A DNA stretch of 64,000 nt, from contig JABACO010000003.1 in the NCBI GenBank assembly GCA_013339895.1, forward strand, positions 14,029,854 to 14,093,853, given 5' to 3'. Numbering within the stretch: the stretch's first letter is position 1; each line of letters begins with the position of its first letter. Source of the stretch: Ephydatia muelleri (Eukaryota; Porifera; Demospongiae; Spongillida; Spongillidae). Made by a program: the position numbers and the translations under genes. The notes below the pieces were generated by a model that saw only the letters and a list, made by a program, of their open reading frames with translations, did no database searches and was not told where the DNA came from. This document shows, piece by piece, positions 1 through 25,525 of the stretch.

Positions 1-256
1 CTCTAATAATGAAATACTCAATTGGAAATCATATCCGGATATCGGTATAAAAAAGGTATTCGAATAATGGGCGAATTGTCGATGCTGGCGACGAATACCT
101 AAGTACCTCCGAATGGAGAAACATAAACCGGTTATTTCGAATAGATAAAATTCACTAATCGATTTTCCGAGTAATGCTAAGTTGCTATTCGAACGGATAG
201 GTTTTTGCGAATATCCGAATAACCCGAATAACCTGATAACCGGTTACACACCCTAC
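1..256. repeat. Palindrome-rich AT repeat, possible DNA-transposon end
   Basis: The stretch is packed with short related words such as CGAATATCCGAATAACC and its near-reverse forms, and ends in a run that reads TAGGGTGTGTAACCGG on the minus strand. That resembles the outer end of hAT-type terminal inverted repeats, and hAT coding scraps lie downstream, but the other end is outside the window. No coding potential seen. Assignment to hAT is inference. Confidence 0.35.
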
Positions 257-303
257 TTTCTCACAGATGGTCCTAATATCACAAGAGGTGCAAGTGTCAG
301 CTG

Positions 304-438
304 TTGACACCTACAAATGTTGATCCACCAGTGTTCCAGTTGACCTGCACCAGCACTAGCTCCCCTCTTACAGATGTGCTGTGGACCATTAATGGAAGTG
401 CAGTGAGTAATTCTTCCTCTCAGCTAGTGACAGATTGA
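304..438 (+). pseudogene. Ig-like domain exon fragment
   Basis: One open frame of 44 codons reads like the B to C strands of an immunoglobulin-like domain: PVFQLTCTSTSSP, then VLWTINGSA about ten residues on, with the Cys and Trp at the usual Ig spacing. It ends at a TGA just before a poly-G tract, so the second Cys half is missing. Ig-like exons of this style occur in adhesion and receptor proteins. A related scrap lies in reverse orientation at 680-706. Without flanking exons I treat it as a relic; it could be a single exon of a gene running off the left edge. Confidence 0.5.
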
Positions 439-449
439 CCGGCGGATTC

Positions 450-450
<1 letters not shown>

Positions 451-485
<35 letters not shown>

Positions 486-498
486 GGGGGGGGGGGAG
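451..498. repeat. Long poly-G tract with few interruptions
   Basis: An almost pure G run of about 45 bases broken by two single A bases. It is one of about ten G or C homopolymer tracts in the window and lies between two inverted Ig-like scraps. No coding meaning. Confidence 0.9.
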
Positions 499-679
499 GC
501 GGTCTTTGAGGTCTAAAGACCCCCTCTTGGTCCCAAGTAATGAATAATTAAGTACATGCGCGGTGAATTACATATAAATCAGTTATCTTACCGCGAAATG
601 AAGCGATCAAAGGTGCGAGCTGTACTACAGGATGTAAGCGCATCAATGCAATGGATCTCAAATCCTTTTTCTCAGGAAC

Positions 680-706
680 AGGGGAACTAGTGCTGGTGCA
701 GGTCAA
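680..706 (-). pseudogene. Second Ig-like scrap, inverted
   Basis: On the minus strand this gives LTCTSTSSP, matching the Ig-like fragment at 340-366 over 27 bases with a single difference. Homology stops shortly after (PVPEKKDL follows instead of the Trp strand). Together the two scraps form an inverted pair around the poly-G tract. Confidence 0.45.
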
Positions 707-916
707 AGCGATCCTTTGTAATAAACACAACACTGACATCCATCCCACAGATGATTATAAGGTTGTGTGAAAGTGCATGTATGTACATGTACATGTATGC
801 ACTTGGCGTTCAAAGAGTTAATAATCTAAAAGAACTGCAAAAGAAGATGGATGATGAGGTTTCAGACTGATTTGTTAATGCAAACAGGTTAGCAAGTAAG
901 GTGGAAACAATATTTA

Positions 917-1276
917 TTGAAATCCCACATCTTTGTAAACGGAAAAAACAGAACGAGCGATTGCTATAACAGAAATCAGATTATTATCGCAGTTATATTG
1001 CAATTCCATTTGTGGACCATGTTGTCCACAAAATTTCATCCAGACAATAGAGTAGGATGTGATCTGTTTATTTTGGTACCAGCAGTGTGTGTTATAGAGA
1101 AAGATTTGCGACGTCTTTCAGAACGACTATTGTTCTGGGAGCAAGACTTGCCAGCTCCATCATCTTTACTCACTGAATTAAAGCTCTGGCAGCAATATTG
1201 GATGAAAAGGCTCAACATAACATTCCATCTACCATTTCAGACACCCACATTTCAATAGATGAAGATGTATTTCCTA
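917..1276 (+). pseudogene. hAT transposase remnant, middle to C-terminal part
   Basis: The 113-codon reading frame contains a leucine/valine segment (FILVPAVCVIE), an acidic-proline segment DLPAPSSLLTELKLWQQYW and then a frame change into DEKAQHNIPSTISDT. This order matches the region just before the C-terminal dimerisation domain of the hAT '52 kDa repressor / zf-MYM' type transposases. The frame is lost and the sequence stops at 1276, exactly where the ISL2EU-like element begins. The last ~80 bases are repeated at 3912-3993 in a second hAT scrap. Confidence 0.5.
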
Positions 1277-1940
1277 ACAAGTAAATAAAAAAACCTTCTC
1301 TATGAGAAAGTTGGTGGGATATAGGATTTGATGGCAATGGTGGTGTAAAAAGCAAGAAAACAAGGTTCTGTAATAGTAAGGGAAAATGTCATAGTCCTAT
1401 ATTTAGCCCGTTTGTAGCCTATAGACCTTATTCACGCGCCATTTTGAATAATTATTGTCATGTGATACGCTTGTGACAAAGATACGACTGACTGTTTTAC
1501 GAGGTAAGCGAGAGTACTGATGGGTTGCAAATCATCACAACATGCTTAAAACCTCCAAAGTGAAGAATTATGTAAGATCTCTGTGCATCGAGTCGCTCTA
1601 GTGTCTCGATCGAGGCTGTACGCAATGAAATGGCTTTTTTTTCCCTCTGGTGGTCGGTAGAAGTGGTTAAAATATAAGGTTTAGAACAGCATGCTTATTT
1701 ACCGTGCGTAGAGTGCGCCAAAATAAAGTTTAACCGTACCTGTACTTAGCGAACGGGCATAAATCCATTTTTGGGTGGACGGAATAGGGCAAACTGTGCT
1801 CCCTTTTGCAACTTGCATTCAAATACATGTTCACAATGAAGAATAAAATATCATTATAGACAGGTTCTAAAGTGCGCATCACCTTACAGCACTATTGTAT
1901 CACCTTCTGTTACAGAGTTATTCAGTTTAGAATTCCGTCC

Positions 1941-2825
1941 ATGCCCCGGAAATTTCAACTGGCACTTAGACAAAAGCGTAAGCGATGTCATTCGCTAGGG
2001 AGCTGTTCTGATGTTCCACCAAAACGGAAGCCAAGTACCATTTTAGGGAACTGTTCTGATGTTTCAGTTCCTGCTCCAATCAGTATTTCATGCAGGTTTG
2101 TATATTGTGAAACTACCTTCATCATAACCAATACATGCATGCAGTAGGAGCGAATGCAGATACTCCCCAGCGCACTACTTGTGACATTAGTACACAGACA
2201 GAGTTACAACACAAACTTGATATATGTGTACAAACAGACCATTTTCATAGAATGCAACAGTCACTGTGCAACAGCTGTAACTATTCCAGTGCATTTGAGG
2301 AGCCACATTTGTTTGAAAATTCAAAGGAGAATGAAGTCCTCAGCCCGATTGCCACTGAAGACCTTCAATTTATTGAAAACCAAACTGTTGACAGTTCACT
2401 CAATGATGGGGAAAATGTAGAGACACCAACTGAAAGTGAGGAGTCCATTAGCATAGAGTATGAAGGGGTTTTCACAGACACACCTATTGAATATAATGGA
2501 GGAACTCCTGAGGGTATTGCCAATGATAATGTTGTACATAATGACAGCAGGTCCAGCACAATGGGGCTTGGTGCAAAGTTCAAACAGCCCTTACAAGTTT
2601 GTCAAAATTGTATACAGCTGAGATTGGAAAATGAACATCTTTTCAAGAAACTAAGAAAGCTAACACTCTGTCAAGATGTTCTAAAATGTAAAAATTAGTC
2701 AGTTTTTATACTGGGCTTCCAAATTATACAACTTTATCACTACTAGTAGAGAGTGCAGCTGCTAGTCTTCCTGTCACCAAGACAAAGCTATCTGTTTTTC
2801 AACAAATTTTGATTGTTCTTACAGA
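1941..2825 (+). pseudogene. DDE_Tnp_4-type transposase N-terminal fragment
   Basis: Starts at an ATG giving a basic, Lys/Arg-rich segment (MPRKFQLALRQKRKR), then a probable small intron near 2095-2147 and a 180-residue acidic linker containing STQTE and CVQTD motifs and a C-terminal leucine-rich helix (LRLENEHLFKKLRKL). After the stop at about 2698 a different frame reads FYTGLPNYTTLSLLVESA and FQQILIVLT, the segment that precedes the HTH and DDE domains in this transposase class. The catalytic DDE domain is absent. Frame breaks and truncation make it non-functional. Confidence 0.5.
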
Positions 2826-2856
2826 AGGCACTTAGAAGAAGAAATTTTTAACAGAC

Positions 2857-3122
2857 CTATACATCTTGTACATAACCAGCGCAAAAGTAAGACCACGCTT
2901 CGGTACTTTTATATGCTTTTAATGCCTCCTTTGTGTATGGACTAGGAGTATGAATAAGGTACGCACACACGTCCGGAAATTCGACATCTGGCCATACGTT
3001 GGGTGTACATTCCCAGCAATCCCGGGATGTAGTGTAAGGATTGTAACAGAGACCCAACAATGCCGTTCTTTCCCTGTATCTCTTCTTTCCCGAAGCATCA
3101 AGTTGTTTGTAGAACTCAGACT
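2857..3122 (-). pseudogene. YqaJ/SWIM-type gene N-terminal fragment
   Basis: On the minus strand the frame reads FYKQLDASGKKRYRER, then WPDVEFPDVCAYLIHTPSP, YTKEALKAYKSTEAW and YFCAGYVQDV before a stop at 2857. These are typical of the first part of eukaryotic multi-copy proteins that carry SWIM zinc fingers and a YqaJ recombinase domain. Only this leader remains. Its position opposite a transposase fragment inside one inverted-repeat element is what identifies the element type. Confidence 0.5.
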
Positions 3123-3589
3123 CATCACCAAAACAGTATCGTCAGCGCCATTCCGATTAGATAGTTAACTATTAATAATTGTCACATGCTTGTCACACAA
3201 TAATTAATTCAAAATGGCGCGTGAATAAGGTCTATACTATGTTCGTGTGCTAAATATAGGACTATGACATTTTTCCTTACTATTACAGAACCTTGTTTCC
3301 TTACTTTTTACACCACCATTGCCATCAAATCCTATATCCCACCAACTTTCTCATAGAGAAGGTTTTTTATTTACTTGTTTCATTCTTTTTTTTTTTTCAT
3401 GCACATTATTCCGATGCGTAATTGATGATGCGTAATTGATCGTAAGTGATCCGTATTGATTCGTAATGTTAAGCCACCAATGTCATATTGTAAACCAAGC
3501 TTAGTAAGAGTAGGTAGTTGTAGCTACATTTACATACCTTCGATTAACTTTATCGGTAGTACTCTTTCGATGGCCTCGTTTGGTTTTGC

Positions 3590-3780
3590 AAAGTACGCTT
3601 AGCCTTCCCGTACCGCACTCGCTTCGCCAAGCGAGCAGATTCAGGACTCTCCCAATAACGTTGCCTTTTAGCGGACCGTTTCTTTTCTGGGTCTTCTTGA
3701 TACCGCTCGCGTTCAGCGGACCGTTTCTATTTTGGGTCTGCTTGATACCGCCGCGAAACTTTTGTAGTTGTTAATAAGAC
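3590..3780 (-). pseudogene. 15-residue RY-DPE-KKRSAK repeat fragment
   Basis: Minus strand, one frame, three full 45-bp units and a partial: RYQADPK(stop)KRSAERE, RYQEDPEKKRSAKRQ, RYWESPESARLAKRV, RYGKAKR. One unit has an internal stop. Such charged RY..(D/N)PEKKR repeats are common near the N-terminus of large mobile-element proteins in sponges and cnidarians; I cannot name the element. A short acidic C-terminal-like segment (VVTEDGNDSGAEEDAE, stop) lies just upstream at 3833-3905 on the same strand. Confidence 0.5.
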
Positions 3781-3911
3781 TTAAATGCACAAAATTTAAT
3801 AATAATTATAATAGTTATATACATTGACAGTCTTATTCTGCGTCCTCCTCCGCGCCAGAATCGTTCCCGTCTTCTGTTACCACGAGCCCTCCAGTTTCTC
3901 CACGAGCTCAG

Positions 3912-4112
3912 AACTTGGATGAAAAGGCTCAACATGACATTCCATCTACCATTTCAGACACCCTCATTTTAACAGATGAAGATGTATTTCCTAATATCCG
4001 TGTACTTTTAATTATAGGGAGCACCTACCTATTTCTAACTGTGAAGCTGAAAGGTCATTTTCTGGCTTACGATGCATTAAAAACTACCTATGCAGCTCCA
4101 CACTGTAAAAAA
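3912..4112 (+). pseudogene. hAT transposase C-terminal dimerisation domain fragment
   Basis: Reads DEKAQHDIPSTISDT, FPNIRVLLIIGST and then, after a one-base frame change, LPISNCEAERSFSGLRCIKN. The NCEAERSFS.LRRIK signature is diagnostic of the hAT dimerisation domain. Truncated at both ends and frameshifted, so dead. The first 80 bp duplicate the end of the hAT scrap at 1195-1276. Confidence 0.75.
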
Positions 4113-4189
4113 AATGTGAAGAATGTGCTCATTTCAGGTGGGGGTACACGTGTATGCCCCTAATCACATAGGAACGCCTAAATAGATCC

Positions 4190-4518
4190 TGGGAAAAGTC
4201 ACTGCAGTGCAGGGTCTATCGACCCTCATTGTAAGGTTTGATGGTGGCACAGAAACTCATTACCATATTGACCATGTCAAAGCACAGATTCAGGAGGGAG
4301 AAAAGGAGTTTGAAAATTTTCAGCAGCCAGGCCTATTGCCAGCCATTGCAACAACTTCTGACAGACAACCTGATTTACCACTGGCACCAACTGCTCCCAT
4401 TGCGGATGTCGAGCCGGGTCCTGAACCTTTAGTAGGAGCCGCTCCTCCTGTGCTAGGTCTTGAAGCTGTCCCCCTCCACCCCACCCTGACGCTCTACCCA
4501 TCCTCACCAATCCCCTGA
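4190..4518 (+). pseudogene. Ty3/gypsy polyprotein C-terminal fragment
   Basis: The frame reads GKVTAVQGLSTLIVRFDGG, then HYHIDHVKAQ, a proline-rich tail and a stop at 4518. This matches the chromodomain-like/post-integrase tail of Ty3/gypsy polyproteins (V..V.GP.TY.VR.DGG...RHVDH). A purine-rich tract (GAGGGGAGAAG, 4533-4543) and a candidate LTR follow directly, as expected for the 3' end of such an element. The integrase core upstream is missing. Confidence 0.55.
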
Positions 4519-4543
4519 GCGTTGTGGCTTATGAGGGGAGAAG

Positions 4544-4791
4544 TGTACTAATTGCAATGCATAATTAACAGTGGCCTACTGGGTTGCACAACAGAACCTT
4601 TGAGATCAACATGCACATGAGACGGACTGTTTTAATAAGTGCAGATTTTGAAAAGATAAGACAGTTGGTAACCCCGAGTTGGATAACTGGACTGTTGAGG
4701 CTCTAGCCCACCCTCACTGTCACCTGGACATGGTCAATCCATGTATGGGGTTGTATATGTTGTGCGTGTGTAACTTTGTGTCCTTATTACA
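4544..4791 (+). mobile_element. Candidate solo 3' LTR
   Basis: Begins TGTACTAATTG directly after a polypurine tract and ends CCTTATTACA, i.e. TGT...ACA with about 248 bp between, sitting 26 bp after the stop of a gypsy-type polyprotein fragment. No second LTR copy is recognised in the window, so the boundaries are inferred only from the terminal dinucleotides and the polypurine tract. Confidence 0.35.
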
Positions 4792-5017
4792 GGTTGATCT
4801 TACCTCAGTGATAATGCTAGTGTAGTTACTCTAAACCAATATTGTGATTGATTATTTCAAGAAACTAATTATATGCAGCTACACATATCTGTATCATGGT
4901 AGTACTTGTACGTGCATGTAATGATCTCAACTTGATTGACATTTTTATTTGTTTCGTATGGGCTAGCTTCCAGATAAAGCAGTGGCATCACATGTGTATA
5001 AATGACCATAGTTAATG

Positions 5018-20834
<15,817 letters not shown>

Positions 20835-20839
20835 CGTCT

Positions 20840-21090
20840 AATTTATGCTGATCCTGTCGAATGTGACCTTGGACTCAGTAGTATGATCATCATTACGTAA
20901 GATGGGTTGGGTACGAGACAGTTCCGATTAATAGACAAAATCAAACCAAATTAATAATTGTTAAAAGCCCAAATATACAGATGTGTTTTGGGGTGCTCCA
21001 ACACATGGCTTAGCATACCTTTGTCTATGTGCTGGCGGTAAAAGGAGGTTATCTGTTAACCGCGCACAGTGGTCCCTTAAACCAAACCCT
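20840..21090 (-). promoter_or_regulatory. Presumed ABCC gene upstream region
   Basis: The sequence immediately upstream of the start codon at 20834 (minus strand) contains no further recognisable exon. An ATG-rich AT stretch and TACGTAA/TTACGTAATG palindromes occur at 20890-20905. No TATA box could be assigned with confidence. Position only; the promoter role is inferred. Confidence 0.3.
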
Positions 21091-21262
21091 CTATGGCTGC
21101 ATGGTGCATGGTTTAGAAACATGGCTGTGTGAATGAGCCATGTGTAAAGAAGGTAGAGTTTTGATAGCATGACATTGTCAAGCACTTCTGGACAGTACTG
21201 GTGTATGAATAAAAACCTTTCATGAGAATACTATTTCAAATCATTATGAAAAGCAAAGCGAT
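21090..21262. repeat. Direct repeat unit 2, second copy at 22936-23112
   Basis: AGAAACATGGCTGTGTGAAT, TTTTGATAGCATGACATTGT, GCACTTCTGGACAGTACTGG and ATACTATTTCAAATCAT recur in the same order at 22936-23112. With unit 1 it indicates duplication of roughly 1 kb of ABCC 5' flank, without a copy of exons 1-2. Confidence 0.8.
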
Positions 21263-21334
21263 AAAGTCTTTGTCAACAAACTTAAAAAAAATTTTCTTGA
21301 TATGTGAAGAGGAGTTAGACTGTACCATGCACAA

Positions 21335-21700
21335 TGATTTTCAGGTTGTTGAAATGCCAGCTGCATTTGATCTTACCGTTACCTCACCGCTAAACTCTTC
21401 TATTGTGTCTGAAGCGGGAGTGACGGCAGGGTCTGCAGCTAAAGTGGCGGAGTGTCGCAAGCATGATATGAATGGCCCAAAGTGCTCAGAGTTGGGCTGA
21501 CATGCACACCACTAGCATTGGAGACCTATGGCTGCTGGGGTGCTGAGGCCAGGGAAACACTATCACGTGGAGGTGCACCAACTCCCAGGCCACTGCTGCC
21601 ATTTATGGCAGACTCTGCCTCACTTTGTGCAAGGGCTCTGCTGTCAAGAGCTGGACCTTCATTGGTCATCACTGGTTGACAGTATTTTTGGTTTTCTTGT
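21335..21700 (+). pseudogene. Non-LTR retrotransposon C-terminal scrap
   Basis: Reads MPAAFDLTVTSPLNSSIVSE and AGVTAGSAAKVAECRKHD then GPKCSELG, closely matching the nuclease-like C-terminal domain of the retroelement copies at 57-64 kb (especially the one at 59400-60260). Frames break afterwards. It is truncated at both ends and lies within the inverted-repeat structure 19740-22035. Confidence 0.75.
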
Positions 21701-22299
21701 GTGTTTTAAATTACAATGTTTCAATAATAACGAATATAAGTAACAATTAATTTACAAAGCACTACTCGCTGGAGTGGAGCGCGAGGGGGTATGCTCCCTC
21801 TATTAACTCTTCCGCGAACAGTAGTACAATATCAATGTTGCGCCGCAGCTGCTAAACAAAAGCCACTTTATATTTCTAAATCCTTTACGTTTTGTAGACA
21901 ACAACACAATGTTCAGAGGAAAAGTTTTTTGCTTGTCAAATTCGCGGAGTTGTTTACAAAGAACGTCTTCCTGTAAAGCGGAAATGCTTGTTCCACTCTA
22001 TACCGCAATAATTAGCGAGAGAGTTAATCATTCTTGTTAGACAACCCTATGGTGTTAAAGTCAACATGGCCATTTAGATGACAACTCTGTCACTTATACC
22101 ATCAATGCACCGTCACTCTGTATATGGTTTCTGTTCACACCATGATTGGTTTAGCCGCGCCGCGTGCTAACTAATTACACAGTCGCGCGGTCAAGCTTCA
22201 GCTTGCGGTTGTTTGAAGCAATTTTACGGTTTAATGTCAAAACATAGTACTGTATATTGACTTTATAAAAACATGTGGCTTGTGATTCAAAACTGGGGG

Positions 22300-23112
22300 A
22301 CGGTTATCTTAAATGTTTGTGTTCTGCCTGTGCCCAAATTCATGTTGCGAAACCATAGCTGTTTTGTAGGTAAAGACGCTTCAATTATAGAGTGCGAATG
22401 ATGGGAATGGAAGGAAAAACGTAACATCTAAACGGTTAGTCATTGCTTTTGGGGTTTCGGCTGTGCCCCATCGAATCCTGGTGCCCTGCATACTCCCCTG
22501 ATTTATGTACTTAAGTGGCAGTAGAGGATCTATCTATAAGGAGGGGGGGGGATGCGGTGTAGGGGGGGGGGGGGGGGTTAGTTTGGCCATTATGAATAAG
22601 ATTATTCGCCAGACTGATTGGGCGCCCGCAAATTAGCACATTGTCACGTTTCAACCACCATGGTGTTGAACGAACTCTTTAGGTATTATATATATTTCAT
22701 GCACATGGACTGTGACTGTATTTTATACTACGACATGCTTGATGAGGCGGTTAAGCAATGGAGCCTTACTTATTCATTGCGTATAGGCGTACGCGTACGC
22801 TGCTGACAGTAGAGATTTCCAATGTGCCATTCGTCAGTGGCTATTGTATGTACTATTGATAGGACTAGAATACACCTGAGGTACAGAAATACGTTTTCAT
22901 AGTATGTACATGCAGTAAATTATACTATAACTCCCCATGCATTAGAAACATGGCTATGCGAATAGGCTGTGTGTAAAGGGGGTGGGGTTTTGATAGCGTG
23001 ACATTGTCAGGCACTTCTGGACAGTACTGGTAAAGCAAAGACAACACTATAGATCTTTCATGTGGATACTATTTCAAATCATCATGAATAGCAAAGTGAT
23101 AAAATCCTTGTA
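22300..23112. repeat. Second copies of the ABCC 5'-flank direct repeats, with G-tracts
   Basis: Contains the copies of units 1 and 2 (22300-22520 and 22936-23112). Between them are two G tracts (22542-22550, 22562-22577) and about 350 bp with no recognised content. Confidence 0.7.
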
Positions 23113-23224
23113 TGCAAACAATATCAGTAACGTTTGATAGTGAAATGTACAAAGCGCTTTTCCGCTCTCCCATATACCCCCTAGCTGTCAACAACACTTT
23201 GGGTGTAAAGAAACTCTATATCAA

Positions 23225-23720
23225 GATTACATTGCAACCGGCTGGAGAATGGACCTTTTGCCTTTGACGTCACGCATGAATTTTGGGGGGGCAACTTTAA
23301 AAATGGTATAACTTCACCATCATAGCTCCTACATGCTTTTCCTTTTAAATTTTTATTGAGAAGTAAATTACTACACGTTTCATTTTTGTTGTATTTCACG
23401 ATGAAGCTCTGTAAGGGATTTGTATGCAACGAAACATTGCGGAAGTTGCTAACTGATGAGACACGCGAAGTCGCGCTTTTCGATTTTTGGGGGGGGGGGG
23501 GGCAACTTCCGGTAACTTGTGAGCGCTGTGACATTTGCACCGTAACTGGCGAAGGTACTTCATTTTGGAATACAGTCAGGCATTCATTTACCATTAATTT
23601 AGTACTTGCTGTGTTTCTTCGTGAAGTTCCTATAAGGACTTATGTTATGTCAAACACAACCAATCAATTTGTGACGTCAGAAGGCAAAAGGTCCATTGAC
23701 ACCGTGGGCTGGCCTGCATC
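23225..23720. mobile_element. Short inverted-repeat element with internal G-tracts
   Basis: GAATGGACCTTTTGCCTTTG and ACGTCACG at 23243-23275 are mirrored at 23668-23705 (GTGACGTCAGAAGGCAAAAG, GTCCATTG). Inside, TTTTGGGGGGGCAACTT occurs twice as a direct repeat (23281, 23490), the second with 13 G. The 146-codon frame crossing it shows no recognisable domain. Confidence 0.55.
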
Positions 23721-23844
23721 CCCGCGGTTTCAAGAATTCCATTTGATTCGTGTAGAAATCCTACCAGTACCCTATAATACATATAGATGCATGTAAACGA
23801 TAGTTCTCTCACGTCAGTTTTGTATCCAACATAAGGTATATACA

Positions 23845-24846
23845 ATGCAGGACAAAACGCTCAATCGCGATATGGTTTCCACCTGCGCACCAGTAGACTA
23901 TATACCGCCGCCAGAATTTGCAAAGGCGCCTACGTGGACGGTCGAACAACAAACACAGGAGCTGGAGAGAAGGTGGATTCCAACGCTAATGAATATGAAA
24001 AAACCGATCTTCTTTTCACCTCGCCCCACTGACGTGATTATTGCCACCACGCCAAAATCTGGAACGACTTGGGTTTCCCATATTTGCCACCAGCTTCGAA
24101 CCAAAGGCGCCGAACCAGACTTTGAAAATCAAACGCCCGACGTGACCATTTTTTTGGACTTTGTCCCTCCGGGTATTAACTCAGATACGATGGTTCAACC
24201 AGGGGAATGGAGAATCTTCCTCACACACCATGAGTACGACACGATTCCAAAAGGAGGCAAACTCATTTTTTGTTTTAGGGACCCTAAAGACACCTTGTAC
24301 TCCAATTACCCGTTCCAGGATTACATGTTAGCGCTAAAGGGAAGAGTTTCTTTAAATGTGTTTGCCGAGTTCTATACCAAAATAGTGCAGAGGACAGCCC
24401 AGAGTATGCGCGATCTGCTTGTGTGGTGGGAGCATCGTCACGATAAGGATGTACTTCTCCTGTTCTACGATGACCTGAAGGAAGCCCATACTGAATGTGT
24501 GAGACGAATCGCTAAGTTCATTAGTGTGTATTGTGATGAAGAAACCATCGCTCGCGTTGTGCATACCACAACACATACTGAGATGGTCAGACACCAATCG
24601 AAGTTTGATTTCCACAACATAATTGTGGCATTAGCAAAGCAGCTCGGAGATGATCCGCCATCTGAAGCGGTTGGTAGGGTGCGCAAAGATGGAGGGCAGT
24701 CAGGTAACGGTCAGAAGCACCTCCCAATGGAGGTACAGCAAGGCATTGACCAAGAGTGGCATGACATCATCACTACCAAATTAGGCTTTGCTGACATAAA
24801 AGAAATGAGAGCAGCATGGAACAAAGAACTACACACTTTGGTTTAA
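23845..24846 (+). CDS. Cytosolic sulfotransferase, intronless
   Basis: 333 residues, Sulfotransfer_1 family: transfers sulfate from PAPS to hydroxyl or amine groups of small molecules. The 5'-phosphosulfate loop is TTPKSGTTW (residues 68-76; usual YPKSGTTW). LTHHEYDTIP (127-) supplies the catalytic His; the 3'-phosphate site is FCFRDPKDTLYS (Arg145, Ser153); VLLLFYDDLKEA and the C-terminal VRKDGGQSGNGQKHLP (RKG-x2-GDWK region) follow in normal order. No signal peptide or membrane segment, so cytosolic. Start: first in-frame ATG; an ATG nine codons later is an alternative. A single uninterrupted exon in a neighbourhood of finely split genes suggests a retrocopy or an ancestrally intronless family. 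Substrate cannot be told. Confidence 0.93.
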   Translation: MQDKTLNRDMVSTCAPVDYIPPPEFAKAPTWTVEQQTQELERRWIPTLMNMKKPIFFSPRPTDVIIATTPKSGTTWVSHICHQLRTKGAEPDFENQTPDVTIFLDFVPPGINSDTMVQPGEWRIFLTHHEYDTIPKGGKLIFCFRDPKDTLYSNYPFQDYMLALKGRVSLNVFAEFYTKIVQRTAQSMRDLLVWWEHRHDKDVLLLFYDDLKEAHTECVRRIAKFISVYCDEETIARVVHTTTHTEMVRHQSKFDFHNIIVALAKQLGDDPPSEAVGRVRKDGGQSGNGQKHLPMEVQQGIDQEWHDIITTKLGFADIKEMRAAWNKELHTLV

Positions 24847-25424
24847 AGAATTTCTGCATGCGGAGGGGGCGCGGGTTTGAATACAGTGCAAGCATGTACC
24901 CAATGAAATATTCGCATTAACTTGATACGTGACGGGTATGTATATTTAGCCCCAAGTTTTATACTGTACGAAAGAGCAAACTAAATGAATTAAAATGATA
25001 TGTGAAACCGTGCTTATTAAAGGAGTTGGGGTATAAAGAACTCGTGATACAAATTTTCAACTGGCCATAATGGCTGCATTAAATTAAAATCAGTTGAAGG
25101 CTCGTAAAAATGTATGGAGGCTTCGCTGGCCATGGAGTCGCGCGATCAAACATTGCAAGACACGTGGTTTTGTGATTGAACACTATAGCAAGTTACCAAA
25201 CAACGATCCACAATTCCGCAACCTTACAACTGGCCAAACTACAGTGGCCTGGTTGGTCGCGCCCTGAAACTGAGAGTGGCAGTCGTCGGCGATCGTCCGT
25301 CGATCGAGGGCGCCATTTAATAAACGAACATGTGATCCACAGTTTATTAACTGAGCATCATTAACTTCAGGCTCTAATAATATGAGATTCATACGGTGGT
25401 TGGTCGGGCCCTGAGACACTTGCT
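24847..25424. other. No gene seen
   Basis: 3' flank of the sulfotransferase. AT-rich, no recognisable domain in any frame; a polyadenylation-like ATTAAA occurs near 25080. Contains GATCGTCCGTCGATCGAGGG, a short palindromic stretch. Confidence 0.5.
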
Positions 25425-25427
25425 CCA

Positions 25428-25525
25428 CGCACTAATTGAAGTTTGTACAGCGCACTTTTCGAGGTTTGCATCTTGCACAGAGCACTGGTTGAGGTTTGCA
25501 CCGCGCACTAATCGAGGTATGAAAT
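25428..25525. repeat. ~33-bp tandem repeat, four diverged copies
   Basis: The word GCGCACTAATTGAAGTTTG and relatives (GCGCACTTTTCGAGGTTTGC, AGCACTGGTTGAGGTTTGCA, GCGCACTAATCGAGGTATGA) repeat about every 33 bp. It ends where the displaced ABCC exon copy begins. Confidence 0.7.

Larger units (their letters stand above)
1276..3380. mobile_element. ISL2EU-like DNA transposon, defective, long terminal inverted repeats
   Basis: The ends are inverted copies of each other: AACAAGTAAATAAAAAAACC at 1276 reappears in reverse at 3380, and similarity continues inward for about 220 bp on each side, including the words CTAAATATAGGACTATGAC and CACGCGCCATTTTGAA. Inside are two gene fragments: a plus-strand protein followed by an FYTGLPNYTTLSLL segment, as in the N-terminal region of DDE_Tnp_4 transposases, and a minus-strand fragment with WPDVEFPDVCAYLIHTPSPY, as in YqaJ/SWIM-type nuclease genes. 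Transposase plus YqaJ is the known gene pair of ISL2EU elements. The DDE catalytic core and the YqaJ core are both missing, so the copy is internally deleted. Confidence 0.6.
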
